64,000 bases of DNA from Gammaproteobacteria bacterium (lineage in GTDB: Bacteria; Pseudomonadota; Gammaproteobacteria; Pseudomonadales; Pseudomonadaceae): contig JAHIWP010000064.1 in assembly GCA_018816095.1 (NCBI GenBank), positions 22,596 through 86,595 on the forward strand, given 5' to 3'. Positions within the stretch are counted from its first letter, which is position 1; each line of letters starts with the position of its first letter. The notes below the pieces were generated by a model, which saw nothing but the letters and a program-made list of their open reading frames with translations, was not told the origin of the DNA and did no database searches. Below, in pieces: positions 1 through 9,125 of the stretch. A program made the translations under genes and the position numbers.

Positions 1-44
1 CCCTGTGCTCGGCTTTCTTGCATGTGTAACTAAGTAGAGAAGAT

Positions 45-989
45 ATGGATAATTTTCGCCCGGACAGCGCTCCCCGCAACTGGAAAAAACCGCTGGCCAG
101 TCTGTTGTTGATAGGCAATGTGCTGGGGACTGTCGTATTAGGTGTTTTCGGCAGTGGCAGTTGGGAGCCAGGCTTTGCGTTGCTGCTGGTGGTGCCCGCG
201 CTACTGGCGGGTTTCTTCTATTCGACCCAGCCGCCTCAGGTTATTGAGCGTGTGCTGCAAAACTGCGATTGGTCACAGCCGCCTTCGCCCGAGGACACTG
301 CGTTGGCGGTGGTGCCTGCTCCTGTGGTGGATACCACGCCTCAGCTTATGCTTGACCCGGCGCTGAGCCAGCACCAACACGAACTGCTTAACGCCATCGA
401 GCAGAGTCAGGCCGACATGCAGTTTGCTACCGAACTGGCGCAGCAGTCCGGCCAGAAGGTGACTAGCAGCGCCGAGAGCATTCAAGCGGCCAGTCAGTCG
501 ATCAGCGAGCTGGCCGATTATCTGCAGCGCACCGGGGAGGTGTTCAACACCCTAGGTGAGCAATCTCAGCGCATTGGGGCGATTGTCAGCAGCATTCAGG
601 ATATCGCCCGGCAGACCAACTTGTTGGCGCTTAATGCGGCCATTGAGGCCGCGCGTGCAGGCGAAAACGGCCGTGGTTTTGCCGTGGTGGCCGACGAGGT
701 GCGCAACTTGGCTGTACGTGCCAACGATTCCAGCGAACAGATCCGCCAGATCGCCGGCAACCTGCAGCGTTCGGCCGACGAGGCGCGGCTTGGCATGCAG
801 CATGCCACCGACTCTACGCGCCACGGTCTGGACACCACCAGCGCTGCCCTGCAGGCCATGGCCGAAATGCGCGCAGGGGCCAAGGCGCGCCAGGAAATCG
901 TACTGCGCATCGTCGCCCAGCTCGTCGGCCAGCGTGAACGCATCCTGCAGATGCAGGCGCTGTGTGCGGCAGCAGAAGCGGCAGACTGA
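45..989 (+). CDS. Short methyl-accepting chemotaxis protein
   Basis: A 314-residue chemoreceptor-like signal transducer. Two hydrophobic segments (about residues 17-36 and 42-60) are separated by only a few residues, so there is essentially no periplasmic sensor domain. The remainder is a cytoplasmic helical signalling domain. Its conserved hairpin tip is clear at about residues 184-225 ([18 protein letters not shown] followed by [13 protein letters not shown]), the region that contacts CheW and CheA in this family. At 314 residues it is much shorter than a standard transducer of over 500, and no HAMP domain is evident. The start is the ATG at 45 behind AGAGAAG. It lies just upstream of the pca genes, but the PcaR-like sites between them suggest separate transcription; a role in sensing aromatics is speculative. 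Confidence 0.9.
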   Translation: MDNFRPDSAPRNWKKPLASLLLIGNVLGTVVLGVFGSGSWEPGFALLLVVPALLAGFFYSTQPPQVIERVLQNCDWSQPPSPEDTALAVVPAPVVDTTPQLMLDPALSQHQHELLNAIEQSQADMQFATELAQQSGQKVTSSAESIQAASQSISELADYLQRTGEVFNTLGEQSQRIGAIVSSIQDIARQTNLLALNAAIEAARAGENGRGFAVVADEVRNLAVRANDSSEQIRQIAGNLQRSADEARLGMQHATDSTRHGLDTTSAALQAMAEMRAGAKARQEIVLRIVAQLVGQRERILQMQALCAAAEAAD

Positions 990-1001
990 ACGTCTAGATT
1001 T

Positions 1002-1034
1002 GTTCGATTATCGAACAGTAAGTCGATTATCGGA
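1002..1034 (+). promoter_or_regulatory. Paired PcaR-type operator upstream of pcaI
   Basis: A perfect 15-bp palindrome GTTCGATTATCGAAC (1002-1016) is followed by a second CGATTATCG core at 1024-1032. The core centres (1009 and 1028) are 19 bp apart. The same doublet with the same 19-bp spacing occurs before pcaR at 5402-5429. In Pseudomonas putida, PcaR binds sequences of this type in pca promoters; assigning these sites to PcaR is inference from that and from the match to the pcaR upstream region. Confidence 0.8.
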
Positions 1035-1110
1035 TTGTTTGCGTATCGGTCCGCGGGTACTTTTTCTCTACCCGGCGTGCTGCTACGTCCCGATAACAAC
1101 CGAGATCACC

Positions 1111-1962
1111 ATGGCTGAAATTATTTCCCTGCATGACGCGGTTAAACGCTTCGTCAACGACGGCGATACCATCGCCCTCGAAGGCTTTACCCACTTGATT
1201 CCGACTGCGGCGTCGCACGAGATCATTCGTCAGAACAAGAAAGACCTGACGTTGGTGCGCATGACGCCCGACCTTGTGTATGACCTGCTGATCGGTGCCG
1301 GTTGTGCCAAAAAGCTGATTTTTTCCTGGGGCGGTAACCCCGGTGTGGGCTCGCTGCATCGCCTGCGCGACGCGGTTGAGAAGGGCTGGCCGCATCCGCT
1401 GGCCATCAGCGAGCATAGCCACGCGGCGATGGCCAATGCCTATGTCGCCGGGGCCTCGAATCTGCCGTTTGCGGTGCTGCGTGGCTACCAGGGCTCGGAC
1501 TTGGTCAAGGTCAATCCAGACATCAAATTTATCGCGTGCCCTTACACCGGCGAGCAGCTGGCCACTGTGCCGAGCGTGCGCCCGGATGTGACCATCATCC
1601 ACGCGCAGAAAGCCGACCGCGCGGGCAACGTGCTGATCCAGGGCATTCTCGGGGTGCAAAAAGAGGCAGCCTTGGCGGCCCAGCGTTGCATCGTTACCGT
1701 CGAAGAAATCGTTGATGACCTGCAAGCACCGATGAACGCCTGCGTATTGCCGAGCTGGGCGCTAACCGCCGTGTGCGTCGTGCCGGGTGGTGCGCATCCG
1801 TCTTATGCCCACGGTTACTACGAACGTGACAACCGCTTCTACCAAGCGTGGGACCCCATCGCGCGCGACCGCGAAACCTTTACGGCCTGGATCGACACCT
1901 ACATCCGTGGCACTGAAGATTTTCTGCAGTTCCAGGCGAAATTGAACGCGGAGGCCAAGTGA
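1111..1962 (+). CDS. pcaI: 3-oxoadipate CoA-transferase, subunit A
   Basis: Subunit A (283 residues) of the succinyl-CoA:3-oxoadipate CoA-transferase, which activates 3-oxoadipate with CoA from succinyl-CoA in the last part of the beta-ketoadipate pathway. The family I CoA-transferase fold shows in the N-terminal VNDGDTIALEGFTHLIPTAA and in FSWGGNPGVGSLHRLRDAVE at about residues 71-90. The ATG at 1111 (MAEIISLHDAV) was chosen because it matches the family N-terminus; the open frame continues upstream without a better start. It is followed directly by pcaJ. The protein resembles the PcaI/CatI type found in Pseudomonas aeruginosa, so catI is an alternative name. Confidence 0.93.
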   Translation: MAEIISLHDAVKRFVNDGDTIALEGFTHLIPTAASHEIIRQNKKDLTLVRMTPDLVYDLLIGAGCAKKLIFSWGGNPGVGSLHRLRDAVEKGWPHPLAISEHSHAAMANAYVAGASNLPFAVLRGYQGSDLVKVNPDIKFIACPYTGEQLATVPSVRPDVTIIHAQKADRAGNVLIQGILGVQKEAALAAQRCIVTVEEIVDDLQAPMNACVLPSWALTAVCVVPGGAHPSYAHGYYERDNRFYQAWDPIARDRETFTAWIDTYIRGTEDFLQFQAKLNAEAK

Positions 1963-2744
1963 TGAGCGACTTCAACACCAATGAAATGATGACCGTGGCG
2001 GCTGCGCGCAATCTGGGCAACGGCAGCGTCTGCTTCGTCGGCATCGGCCTGCCATCCAAGGCGGCCAATCTGGCGCGCCTGACCCATGCCCCTGAAGTGG
2101 TGCTGATATACGAGTCCGGCCCCATCGGTGCCAAACCGACTGTGTTGCCACTGTCCATCGGTGACGGCGAGCTGGCCGAAACCGCTGACACCGTAGTGCC
2201 GACTGGCGAGATTTTCCGTTACTGGCTGCAGGGCGGGCGCATTGACGTCGGCTTCCTCGGCGCTGCGCAGGTCGACAAGTTCGGCAACATCAATACCACG
2301 GTGATTGGTGACTATCACCAGCCCAAGGTACGCCTGCCAGGCGCCGGTGGCGCGCCGGAAATTGCCGGCAGCGCGAAGAAGGTGCTGATCATCCTTAAGC
2401 AGGGCCATCGCACCTTCGTGGATAAGCTGGCGTTCATCACCTCGGTTGGCCATGGCGAAGGCGGTGATCATCGCAAGCGCCTGGGCCTGCCTGGTGCGGG
2501 GCCGGTGGCGATCATCACAGACCTGTGCATTATGGAACCGGAAGCGGGCAGCAACGAATTCATCGTCACCTCGATGCACCCCGGCGTGACCCGCGAGCAG
2601 GTGATTGAGAACACCGGTTGGCAGATTCGGTTCGCCGATGTGGTGACCACGACCGAGGCGCCGAGAGCCGAAGAACTGGCCGCCCTGCGCGACCTGGAAG
2701 CCCGCACTGCCGTTGCCCACGGGCAGAAGGGGAGTGACGAATGA
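1962..2744 (+). CDS. pcaJ: 3-oxoadipate CoA-transferase, subunit B
   Basis: Subunit B (260 residues) of the 3-oxoadipate CoA-transferase, partner of the preceding gene. The segment [13 protein letters not shown] (about residues 46-58) carries the glutamate expected to form the covalent CoA thioester in family I CoA-transferases. The ATG at 1962 overlaps the pcaI stop by one base; a GTG lies one codon upstream at 1959. The 3' end overlaps pcaF by four bases (ATGA), so pcaI, pcaJ and pcaF are translationally coupled, as expected for enzymes that hand 3-oxoadipyl-CoA to a thiolase. Confidence 0.93.
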   Translation: MSDFNTNEMMTVAAARNLGNGSVCFVGIGLPSKAANLARLTHAPEVVLIYESGPIGAKPTVLPLSIGDGELAETADTVVPTGEIFRYWLQGGRIDVGFLGAAQVDKFGNINTTVIGDYHQPKVRLPGAGGAPEIAGSAKKVLIILKQGHRTFVDKLAFITSVGHGEGGDHRKRLGLPGAGPVAIITDLCIMEPEAGSNEFIVTSMHPGVTREQVIENTGWQIRFADVVTTTEAPRAEELAALRDLEARTAVAHGQKGSDE

Positions 2745-3946
2745 GCCGCGAGGTTTTCATCTGTGACGCCATCCGTACCCCCATTGGCCGTCTAAACGGT
2801 GGCTTGGCGCCGGTGCGTGCCGACGACCTGGCCGCCATCCCGCTGCGGGCGCTGATCGAGCGCAACCCGCAGGTTGACTGGACGGCCGTAGACGAAGTGT
2901 TTATGGGCTGCGCTAACCAGTCCGGCGAAGACAACCGCAATGTGGCGCGCATGGCGCTGCTGCTCGCCGGTTTGCCGGCCAGCGTGCCGGGTGTGACCCT
3001 TAACCGCCTCTGCGCTTCGGGCATGGAAGCCATCGGCGCGGCATTCCGCGCCATCACCAGCGGTGAAATGGAGCTGGCCATCGCGGCTGGCGTTGAGTCC
3101 ATGACCCGCGCCCCGTATGTGATGGGCAAGGCCGAAAGCGCCTTTGGTCGCGCGCAGAAACTGGAAGACACCACCATGGGTTGGCGATTCATCAACCCGG
3201 CGCTGAAACAGCAATACGGTGTCGAGACGATGCCGGTCACGGGTGACAATGTCGCCGAGGACTGCGGCATCAGTCGCGCCGATCAGGACGCTTTCGCCCT
3301 GCGTAGTCAGCAACGTGCGGCTGCGGCCAAGGCCTCGGGTTACTACGCCGAGGAAATCGTTCCGGTGCTGATCAAAGGCAAGAAGGGCGATACTGTCATC
3401 GATACGGATGAACACCCGCGTGGCGACACCTCCCTCGCCGCGCTGGAAAAGCTCAAACCAGTCAATGGTGAGGGAAAGACCGTCACCGCCGGTAATGCCT
3501 CAGGCCTCAACGATGGTGCTTCGGCGATGATTCTGGCCAGCGCCGAGGCTGTAAAGAAATATGGCCTCACGCCCCGCGCCAAAGTGTTGGGTATGGCCAG
3601 CGGTGGCGTGCTGCCGCGCGTCATGGGGGTTGGGCCGGTACCGGCCGTGCGCAAGTTGCTGGCGCGCCTTGACCTCGATTTACAGGCGTTCGATGTGATT
3701 GAACTGAATGAGGCGTTTGCCGCGCAAGGCTTGGCGGTGACCCGTGAGCTGGGGCTGGCCGACGACGATGCGCGGGTCAACCCCAACGGCGGTGCCATTG
3801 CCCTCGGTCATCCACTGGGCATGAGCGGTAACCGCCTGGTGCTGACCGCTGTACATCATCTGCAGAAAACCGGCGGTAAATATGGTCTGGCAACCATGTG
3901 CGTGGGTGTTGGGCAGGGCTTGGCCTTGGCGATTGAGCGCGTTTGA
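2741..3946 (+). CDS. pcaF: 3-oxoadipyl-CoA thiolase
   Basis: A 401-residue thiolase that cleaves 3-oxoadipyl-CoA to succinyl-CoA and acetyl-CoA, the final step of the beta-ketoadipate pathway. Thiolase landmarks are all present: the nucleophilic cysteine C91 in [10 protein letters not shown], the NEAFA motif near residue 325, the histidine of [11 protein letters not shown] and the C-terminal catalytic cysteine in CVGVGQG. Length and motifs match the PcaF subfamily of the acetyl-CoA acyltransferases. It overlaps pcaJ by four bases and is followed by a stem-loop and then pcaD. Among thiolases the exact substrate is taken from the pcaIJ neighbourhood. Confidence 0.95.
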   Translation: MSREVFICDAIRTPIGRLNGGLAPVRADDLAAIPLRALIERNPQVDWTAVDEVFMGCANQSGEDNRNVARMALLLAGLPASVPGVTLNRLCASGMEAIGAAFRAITSGEMELAIAAGVESMTRAPYVMGKAESAFGRAQKLEDTTMGWRFINPALKQQYGVETMPVTGDNVAEDCGISRADQDAFALRSQQRAAAAKASGYYAEEIVPVLIKGKKGDTVIDTDEHPRGDTSLAALEKLKPVNGEGKTVTAGNASGLNDGASAMILASAEAVKKYGLTPRAKVLGMASGGVLPRVMGVGPVPAVRKLLARLDLDLQAFDVIELNEAFAAQGLAVTRELGLADDDARVNPNGGAIALGHPLGMSGNRLVLTAVHHLQKTGGKYGLATMCVGVGQGLALAIERV

Positions 3947-3981
3947 GCGGCTGAGTAATAGCCATAATCCACCGGTGATCC

Positions 3982-4001
3982 CCGGGCATGAACATGCCCG
4001 G
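3982..4001. terminator. Stem-loop between pcaF and pcaD
   Basis: A perfect 9-bp inverted repeat, CCGGGCATG and CATGCCCGG separated by two bases, lies 35 bases after the pcaF stop. There is no run of T after it, so it is more likely a transcript-stabilising or partly attenuating hairpin than a full terminator. Confidence 0.4.
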
Positions 4002-4069
4002 TGTGACGGGCGCCTCCAGCGTAATGAGCGGTGGCCTCACCTCCAGACTTTCTCCCTCTAGGAGCCTTT

Positions 4070-4858
4070 ATGACTGCCGTACAACTCGCCGATGGCGAAC
4101 TGAATTACCTGCTCGAAGGCCCGGCGCAGGCACCGGTGCTGGTGCTGTCCAATTCCCTGGGCACTGACTTGCACATGTGGGACGCGCAAATGGCGGCGTT
4201 CACCGAGCACTTCCGGGTGCTGCGCTATGACACCCGCGGGCATGGCCAGTCACTGGTCACTGAGGGGCCCTATAGCATCGAGCAAAATGGCCGTGACGTG
4301 CTGGCCCTTCTGGATGCCCTGAATATTGAACAGGCGTTTTTCTGCGGGCTGTCCATGGGCGGGCTAATTGGTCAGTGGCTGGCGATTAATGCGCCGCAAC
4401 GGCTGCAGCGTGTAGTGCTGTGCAATACCGCCGCGAAAATCGGTAACCCGGATGTGTGGAACCCACGCATCGAAACCGTCCTGCGTGATGGCGCTGCGGC
4501 GATGCTGGCACTGCGTGATGGTTCCATTGCCCGCTGGTTCACCCCGGCGTTTGCGGCTGCCCAACCCAGCCAGGTTGAACCGATTGTCGGGATGCTGGCG
4601 CAGACTTCGCCGCAAGGCTATGCCGCCAACTGTGCAGCTGTGCGTGATGCGGATTTCCGCGAGCAACTGGGCAGCATCACACTGCCGGTGTTGGTGGTTT
4701 GCGGCAGCGAGGACGCTGTCACGACGCCTGCCGATGGACGCTTTATGGTCGACCGTATTCGCGGTGCACAAATGCTTGAGTTGCATGCTGCGCACCTGTC
4801 GAACGTCGAAGCCGGTGCATTGTTTTCCAGCCGCGTGCTGGATTTCCTGCTGGCTTGA
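4070..4858 (+). CDS. pcaD: 3-oxoadipate enol-lactonase
   Basis: A 262-residue alpha/beta hydrolase that opens 3-oxoadipate enol-lactone to 3-oxoadipate, the substrate of PcaIJ. The nucleophile elbow CGLSMGGLIG, the acidic residue in VVCGSEDAVTTP and the histidine near the C-terminus (LHAAHLSNVEA) form the catalytic triad of the family. The ATG at 4070 follows TAGGAG at a good distance; the upstream in-frame extension has no such site. The usual neighbours pcaB and pcaC are not next to it, so the upper part of the protocatechuate branch must lie elsewhere or be replaced by the catechol branch. Confidence 0.93.
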   Translation: MTAVQLADGELNYLLEGPAQAPVLVLSNSLGTDLHMWDAQMAAFTEHFRVLRYDTRGHGQSLVTEGPYSIEQNGRDVLALLDALNIEQAFFCGLSMGGLIGQWLAINAPQRLQRVVLCNTAAKIGNPDVWNPRIETVLRDGAAAMLALRDGSIARWFTPAFAAAQPSQVEPIVGMLAQTSPQGYAANCAAVRDADFREQLGSITLPVLVVCGSEDAVTTPADGRFMVDRIRGAQMLELHAAHLSNVEAGALFSSRVLDFLLA

Positions 4859-5461
4859 GAGCGACTCACTGCGCTGCAGTGAGAAGCACGCGTCTAAGTC
4901 AGCATACCGGGGCGCGTGCGCTGCAGGCATTAATTGCAGGCAGCGCAGTGGCACTGTTAGCCCCTGAGTGCGTTTTAAAAAGTGCCGGCGCATACGTGCA
5001 ATTGGCCGGCGCTGCTAAGCACGTAAGGCGAAGGGCATTTGGCGTTTAATCGTCGCCGCGCGGAGCATCCTGTGTGGTTCAGTCGCAGGCTTTGCGCACC
5101 TCTGTTGCAGCGGTGCTACGCGCCTGGAAGATAACGGCAACGCGTCCATTCACTTACCGACCCGTTTGGGATGCAAAGAGCAGACTAGACGCGTAGCCAC
5201 TTGCTGAATGTGCACTGCGGATGACATCTGCGAGCCACTCTCCACCACGCGAGTAGCGTGATGGAGGAGGCCGCCGAATGGGGAGCATGGCCCTACCTTG
5301 TGGGCAAGGTCATGGCGCTGTGGCGCAAGGCACCTGCCTGTAGACAGGGTGGGCGACAGCGGCGGCGCCACGGTAGAGTGATGCTGAGCAGTGGTCAATT
5401 GCGATTATCGATCTACAGTTCGATAATCGCCCATAACAGCCGTTCTGTTCAGGACAAACCA
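4859..5461. other. Intergenic region between pcaD and pcaR
   Basis: About 600 bases without a supportable gene. Short inverted repeats occur (for example CACTGC/GCAGTG near 4868-4881 and CCTG/CAGG near 5335-5349), but none has a T-run typical of a terminator. The only convincing signal is the PcaR-type operator pair at its right end. Open frames here have poor codon use, no ribosome-binding sites and no recognisable motifs. Confidence 0.5.
5402..5429 (+). promoter_or_regulatory. Paired PcaR-type operator upstream of pcaR
   Basis: Two 9-bp cores, CGATTATCG (5402-5410) and CGATAATCG (5421-5429), have centres 19 bp apart and lie 33 bases before the pcaR start. Core and spacing equal those at 1002-1034 before pcaI. 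The location suggests autoregulation of pcaR. The repressor identity is inferred from the adjacent gene. Confidence 0.78.
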
Positions 5462-6304
5462 ATGAGTGATGAACACTATTTGCCCCTGTCGACCCTGGCT
5501 CCGCCCATTGTCGCGTCGCCGGCCAAGCGTATCGAAGCCCTGACCGGCGACCCCAATTTCATGACGTCATTGGCGCGCGGACTCGCGGTTATCCATGCGT
5601 TTCAGGAGCGCAAGCGTCACCTCACCATTGCCCAGATCAGCCACCGCACCGAGATACCCCGCGCGGCCGTGCGGCGTTGCCTGCACACCTTGATGAAACT
5701 GGGTTACGCCACCAGCGATGGCCGCACTTATTCCCTGTTGCCCAAGGTGTTGACCCTGGGCCATGCGTACCTGTCGTCGACGCCGCTGGCGGTTACTGCC
5801 CAGCCGATTCTCGACCGCATCAGCGAGCAGCTGCATGAAGCGTGTTCGATGGCCACGCTGGAAGGGGACGAGATTCTCTACATTGCCCGTTCGGCCACGC
5901 CACAGCGGCTGATCTCGGTGGATCTCAGTGTTGGCAGCAGGCTGCCGGCCTATTGCACATCCATGGGGCGGATTCTACTGGCGGGGCTGGCTGATCAAGC
6001 GATTGAGGAATACCTGAGCAGTGCCGATCTGCAAGTTAAAACCAGTCGCACCGTGCACACGCCGCAAGGGCTGTGGGACAGCATTGCGCAAATCCGTGAG
6101 CAGGGCTGGGTGATCATCGATCAGGAACTGGAAGTGGGCTTACGTTCGGTTGCCGTTCCGCTGAAAGATTCAGCAGGCCAGGTACTCGCCGCGCTGAATG
6201 TCGGCACCCACGTCAGCCGTACCACGCGTCAGGAGCTTGAATCGAAGTTCTTACCGGTATTGTTAGAAGCCAGTACAGCGTTGAGTGAGCAGTTGTTTCA
6301 TTAG
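5462..6304 (+). CDS. pcaR: IclR-family regulator of beta-ketoadipate genes
   Basis: A 280-residue IclR-type transcription factor. The N-terminal winged helix (about residues 30-95; LTIAQISHRTEIPRAAVRRC is the helix-turn-helix) is followed by the IclR ligand-binding domain (about residues 105-275; CTSMGRILLAGL and RSVAVPLKDSAGQVLAALNV are characteristic). In Pseudomonas, PcaR activates pca genes when beta-ketoadipate is bound. The ATG at 5462 is chosen over an upstream in-frame start because the upstream extension would run across the paired operator sites. Length and N-terminus agree with PcaR of other pseudomonads. Confidence 0.9.
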   Translation: MSDEHYLPLSTLAPPIVASPAKRIEALTGDPNFMTSLARGLAVIHAFQERKRHLTIAQISHRTEIPRAAVRRCLHTLMKLGYATSDGRTYSLLPKVLTLGHAYLSSTPLAVTAQPILDRISEQLHEACSMATLEGDEILYIARSATPQRLISVDLSVGSRLPAYCTSMGRILLAGLADQAIEEYLSSADLQVKTSRTVHTPQGLWDSIAQIREQGWVIIDQELEVGLRSVAVPLKDSAGQVLAALNVGTHVSRTTRQELESKFLPVLLEASTALSEQLFH

Positions 6305-6716
6305 CCGACCAGTGACACTGCTCAGATTCGAATCAAAAAAGATCGGGCGCAAGGCCACACAGAGAATCAGATCCAGGCGCGTAAGACGGCTACAGCTGCT
6401 TGGGTTAAGCGTCTCAAGGCTTAATTGAGTGAGCCTGGTGCAATCGAGTACACCAACAGAGGTGCTGCACTGTGGGGTGATTCAGCCGGCCATTGGTCGT
6501 GAGGTCAGCGCTGCCGCCCTGTGCCAATTGATTTTTTAGAACCTCGTTTGACCTTATATTTTGAAAGGTCAAAAGCTGCGAGTGGTAGATGGCTGGTACG
6601 ATCATCTTCTTGCAGTTGCTTGATAATGCACGGGGCTGTTCATGGTTACACCCTTCGAAAGCAGCATGACATCACGCTCATGCATACTGGGCTCTTACTC
6701 TAAGGGTGGATTCCGT
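6305..6716. other. Intergenic region before the agtS-like gene
   Basis: About 410 bases with no supportable coding region. It holds one clean inverted repeat (6547-6573, listed separately) and an AT-rich stretch around 6531-6575 that could be a promoter for the downstream sensor kinase. A longer in-frame start for the kinase at 6642 lies here but lacks a convincing ribosome-binding site. Confidence 0.5.
6547..6573. promoter_or_regulatory. Inverted repeat, candidate operator
   Basis: Perfect 9-bp arms TTTGACCTT and AAGGTCAAA flank a 9-bp AT-rich spacer, about 145 bases before the sensor-kinase start. The symmetry and position suggest a protein-binding site. No regulator can be named from the sequence. 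Confidence 0.4.
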
Positions 6717-9125
6717 ATGCATCGATTGGTGCGTTTTGTTTTTGCAGTGGCGTTGCTGCTGCCCGTTTTAGCTCATGCCCAAGCGGTTAGAACGAACCCT
6801 CAGGTTTCTTTGACACCAGAGCAGCGAATTTGGCTAGCGCAACATAAAAAGCTGCGCGTAGGGCTGCTTATGCAAGCGCCTTGGGCCCGTTACGACCAGC
6901 GATTGCAGAAGCTTTCTGGGGCGAATGTCGAGCTGATCTCTCAAGTACTAGCCAGCATTGGGGTTGAGCCGGTTTGGCAGCGTTTTTCTAGCCGCGCAGC
7001 GTTAGATATAGCGGCAAAGCGTGGCGAGTTAGACCTTGTGCCCGGTATGCAGCAATCACCCGCAGGCCTGCGGCAGTGGCTTTTTTCTGACCCCTATATG
7101 CGCGTGCCGCATTTAATCGTCGGTGAACGCCAGTCAGGCAATGTGGTGAATATCGACAACCTAGAAACCGCAGAAATATTTTCCGTGCGCTCGCCCAGTG
7201 CAGCCGAGACTTACCTGCGCAGCAACTACAGCCAGCTGAAAATTCTGCCCGTGTCATCTGCGCGCGTCGCATTGCAAAAAATAGTACAACGCGAAGCCCG
7301 CTATGCCGTGGTTGATGAAGCGCGGCTAAGTCTGCTGTTAGGTGAGTCGCAATTTGCAGGGCTCAGAATTGTCGGTGATCTAGGCCTGCCGCAATTACTG
7401 CGCATTGCCAGCCGGCGCGATCAGCCAATGCTGGCCGAGATCATGGAGCAAGCTCTGCGCGCCCTGCCGGTTGGTGAAGTTGACCGCCTGCGTGAGCGTT
7501 GGTTGCCGTTAAAGTACCCACAAACCAGTGACTCCCTGTCTTTCTGGCGCGGTTTGACCTTACTGTTATTTATTGCACTGCTTGGCGCGGTTGCCGTTGC
7601 TGTGCATTTGCGCCGGCAACGGCGCTCATTGGAGAACCAGTTACTGCATAGCCGACACCAATTGAGTATTCGCGAGGTTGCCGAGCAAGCGTTACACCTC
7701 AGCCAGTTTTCCATCGACCACAGCACCGTGGGCATTCTCTGGGTGAATTGGGACAGCCATGTGCGCTATGCCAATCACGCTGCCGAGACAATGCTGGGTT
7801 ATGCGTCGGGAGGGCTAGTCGAGCGTCCATTACGCGAGCTAGAAACGAACCTAAGCATGGACCGCTGGTTGACCCTGTGGAAACAGGTTCGAAGCCGTGA
7901 AGAAGGGCCGCTGAGCTTTGAAACGGAATGCGTGCGGGCAGATGGGCGTATGTTGCCAGTGAATCTTTCACTGAGTTTTTTACGCTTTCGCGATGCCGAA
8001 TATCTGGTGGTATTTCTCTCAGATATAACCGAACGACGCCTGGCTAACGCGGCCTTGCAGGAGAGCGAAGCGCGTTTTAAAGGTATCGCCGGCAACATTC
8101 CCGGGTTGGTGTTTCGTCTGGAGCGTCCGGTTATCGATCAGCCAGTTGTCTTCGCCTATATCAGCTCGGTCAGTCAGGCGTTGGTGGGCTACCCGGCTGA
8201 AGAGCTGCAACGCGTTGATCGCGGCATCCGCAGCTTGGTTCATCCGGATGATCTGGCGAGTTACAACCTGAGCCAGGAAATCGCCTTAGCCAGCGACAGT
8301 GATTGGTTTTGGCAGGGGCGTATTTTAAGAAAAGACGGCGATCTGCGTTGGGCTGATATTCGCGCCACTGCGCGTCACCTGGATCACCAGCGCGTGGTGT
8401 GGGATGGGGTGGTCTGGGACATTACGGCCAATAAACACATCGAACTTGAGCTGTCCGAATCGCGTAGCCAGCTGCGCGAGCTGTCCAAGCATTTAGAAAG
8501 CGTGCGTGAAGAGGAAAAAACCCGCATTGCCCGCGAAGTGCATGATGAGCTGGGCCAAATGCTCACAGTGCTAAAGCTCGAAATCGCGATGTGTGAGTTG
8601 GCGTGTGCGGGGCAGGTACCCGCGCTGGATGATCACCTGCACAACATAAAACGCCTGATAGCCCAGTTATTCCAATTGGTGCGCGACGTCGCAATGGCGC
8701 TACGCCCACCTATTCTGGATGCAGGCATTGCGTCGGCCATCGAGTGGCAAGTGAGCCGCTTTGAGACACGCAGTCGCCTCACCTGTCTGGTGGATGTGCC
8801 CGACAATTTACCGAAGTTGAGCGACGCCAAAGCCACAGGGTTATTCCGTATTCTTCAAGAAGCACTGACCAATGTGATGCGTCATGCGCAAGCGCACAGC
8901 GTGCACGTTACCTTGAGTTTGCAGGATGGCGAGTTGAGCCTGTGCATCAGTGATGACGGCCAGGGGTTTACCACCAGCAGCGACAAACCTGTAAGGTCAT
9001 TTGGCTTGGTCGGTATGCGCGAACGCATCTTGATGCTGGGCGGCACCCTGAGCATTGACAGTCAGTGCGGCGAAGGCACAACCCTGTGCGCGCGCGTGCC
9101 CTTGAGTGAAGAGGAACTGCAGTGA
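6717..9125 (+). CDS. agtS: Sensor histidine kinase with periplasmic solute-binding and PAS domains (AgtS-like)
   Basis: An 802-residue membrane kinase. Order of parts: signal sequence (about 1-23), periplasmic family 3 solute-binding domain (about 30-255), one transmembrane helix (about 280-302), two PAS regions (about 345-590), a HisKA_3 dimerisation domain with phosphorylatable H609 in REVHDELGQ, and a HATPase domain with DDGQGF and GLVGMRERILMLGG. The ATG at 6717 directly precedes the signal peptide and follows AAGGGTGGA; an in-frame ATG at 6642 would bury that signal. The next gene is its response regulator. The arrangement with the downstream ABC transporter and gabDT resembles AgtS (PA0600) of P. 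aeruginosa, linked to 4-aminobutyrate and 5-aminovalerate uptake; the symbol is by that analogy. Confidence 0.85.
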   Translation: MHRLVRFVFAVALLLPVLAHAQAVRTNPQVSLTPEQRIWLAQHKKLRVGLLMQAPWARYDQRLQKLSGANVELISQVLASIGVEPVWQRFSSRAALDIAAKRGELDLVPGMQQSPAGLRQWLFSDPYMRVPHLIVGERQSGNVVNIDNLETAEIFSVRSPSAAETYLRSNYSQLKILPVSSARVALQKIVQREARYAVVDEARLSLLLGESQFAGLRIVGDLGLPQLLRIASRRDQPMLAEIMEQALRALPVGEVDRLRERWLPLKYPQTSDSLSFWRGLTLLLFIALLGAVAVAVHLRRQRRSLENQLLHSRHQLSIREVAEQALHLSQFSIDHSTVGILWVNWDSHVRYANHAAETMLGYASGGLVERPLRELETNLSMDRWLTLWKQVRSREEGPLSFETECVRADGRMLPVNLSLSFLRFRDAEYLVVFLSDITERRLANAALQESEARFKGIAGNIPGLVFRLERPVIDQPVVFAYISSVSQALVGYPAEELQRVDRGIRSLVHPDDLASYNLSQEIALASDSDWFWQGRILRKDGDLRWADIRATARHLDHQRVVWDGVVWDITANKHIELELSESRSQLRELSKHLESVREEEKTRIAREVHDELGQMLTVLKLEIAMCELACAGQVPALDDHLHNIKRLIAQLFQLVRDVAMALRPPILDAGIASAIEWQVSRFETRSRLTCLVDVPDNLPKLSDAKATGLFRILQEALTNVMRHAQAHSVHVTLSLQDGELSLCISDDGQGFTTSSDKPVRSFGLVGMRERILMLGGTLSIDSQCGEGTTLCARVPLSEEELQ

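Noticed and set aside
556-1110. Upstream in-frame extension of pcaI
   Set aside because: It runs antiphase through the chemoreceptor and across the PcaR-type sites; the family N-terminus starts at 1111.
4855-5049. 64-codon frame after pcaD
   Set aside because: No ribosome-binding site or recognisable motif, and it overlaps the end of pcaD.
5258-5461. Upstream in-frame start of pcaR
   Set aside because: It would translate through the operator doublet and adds residues unlike PcaR.
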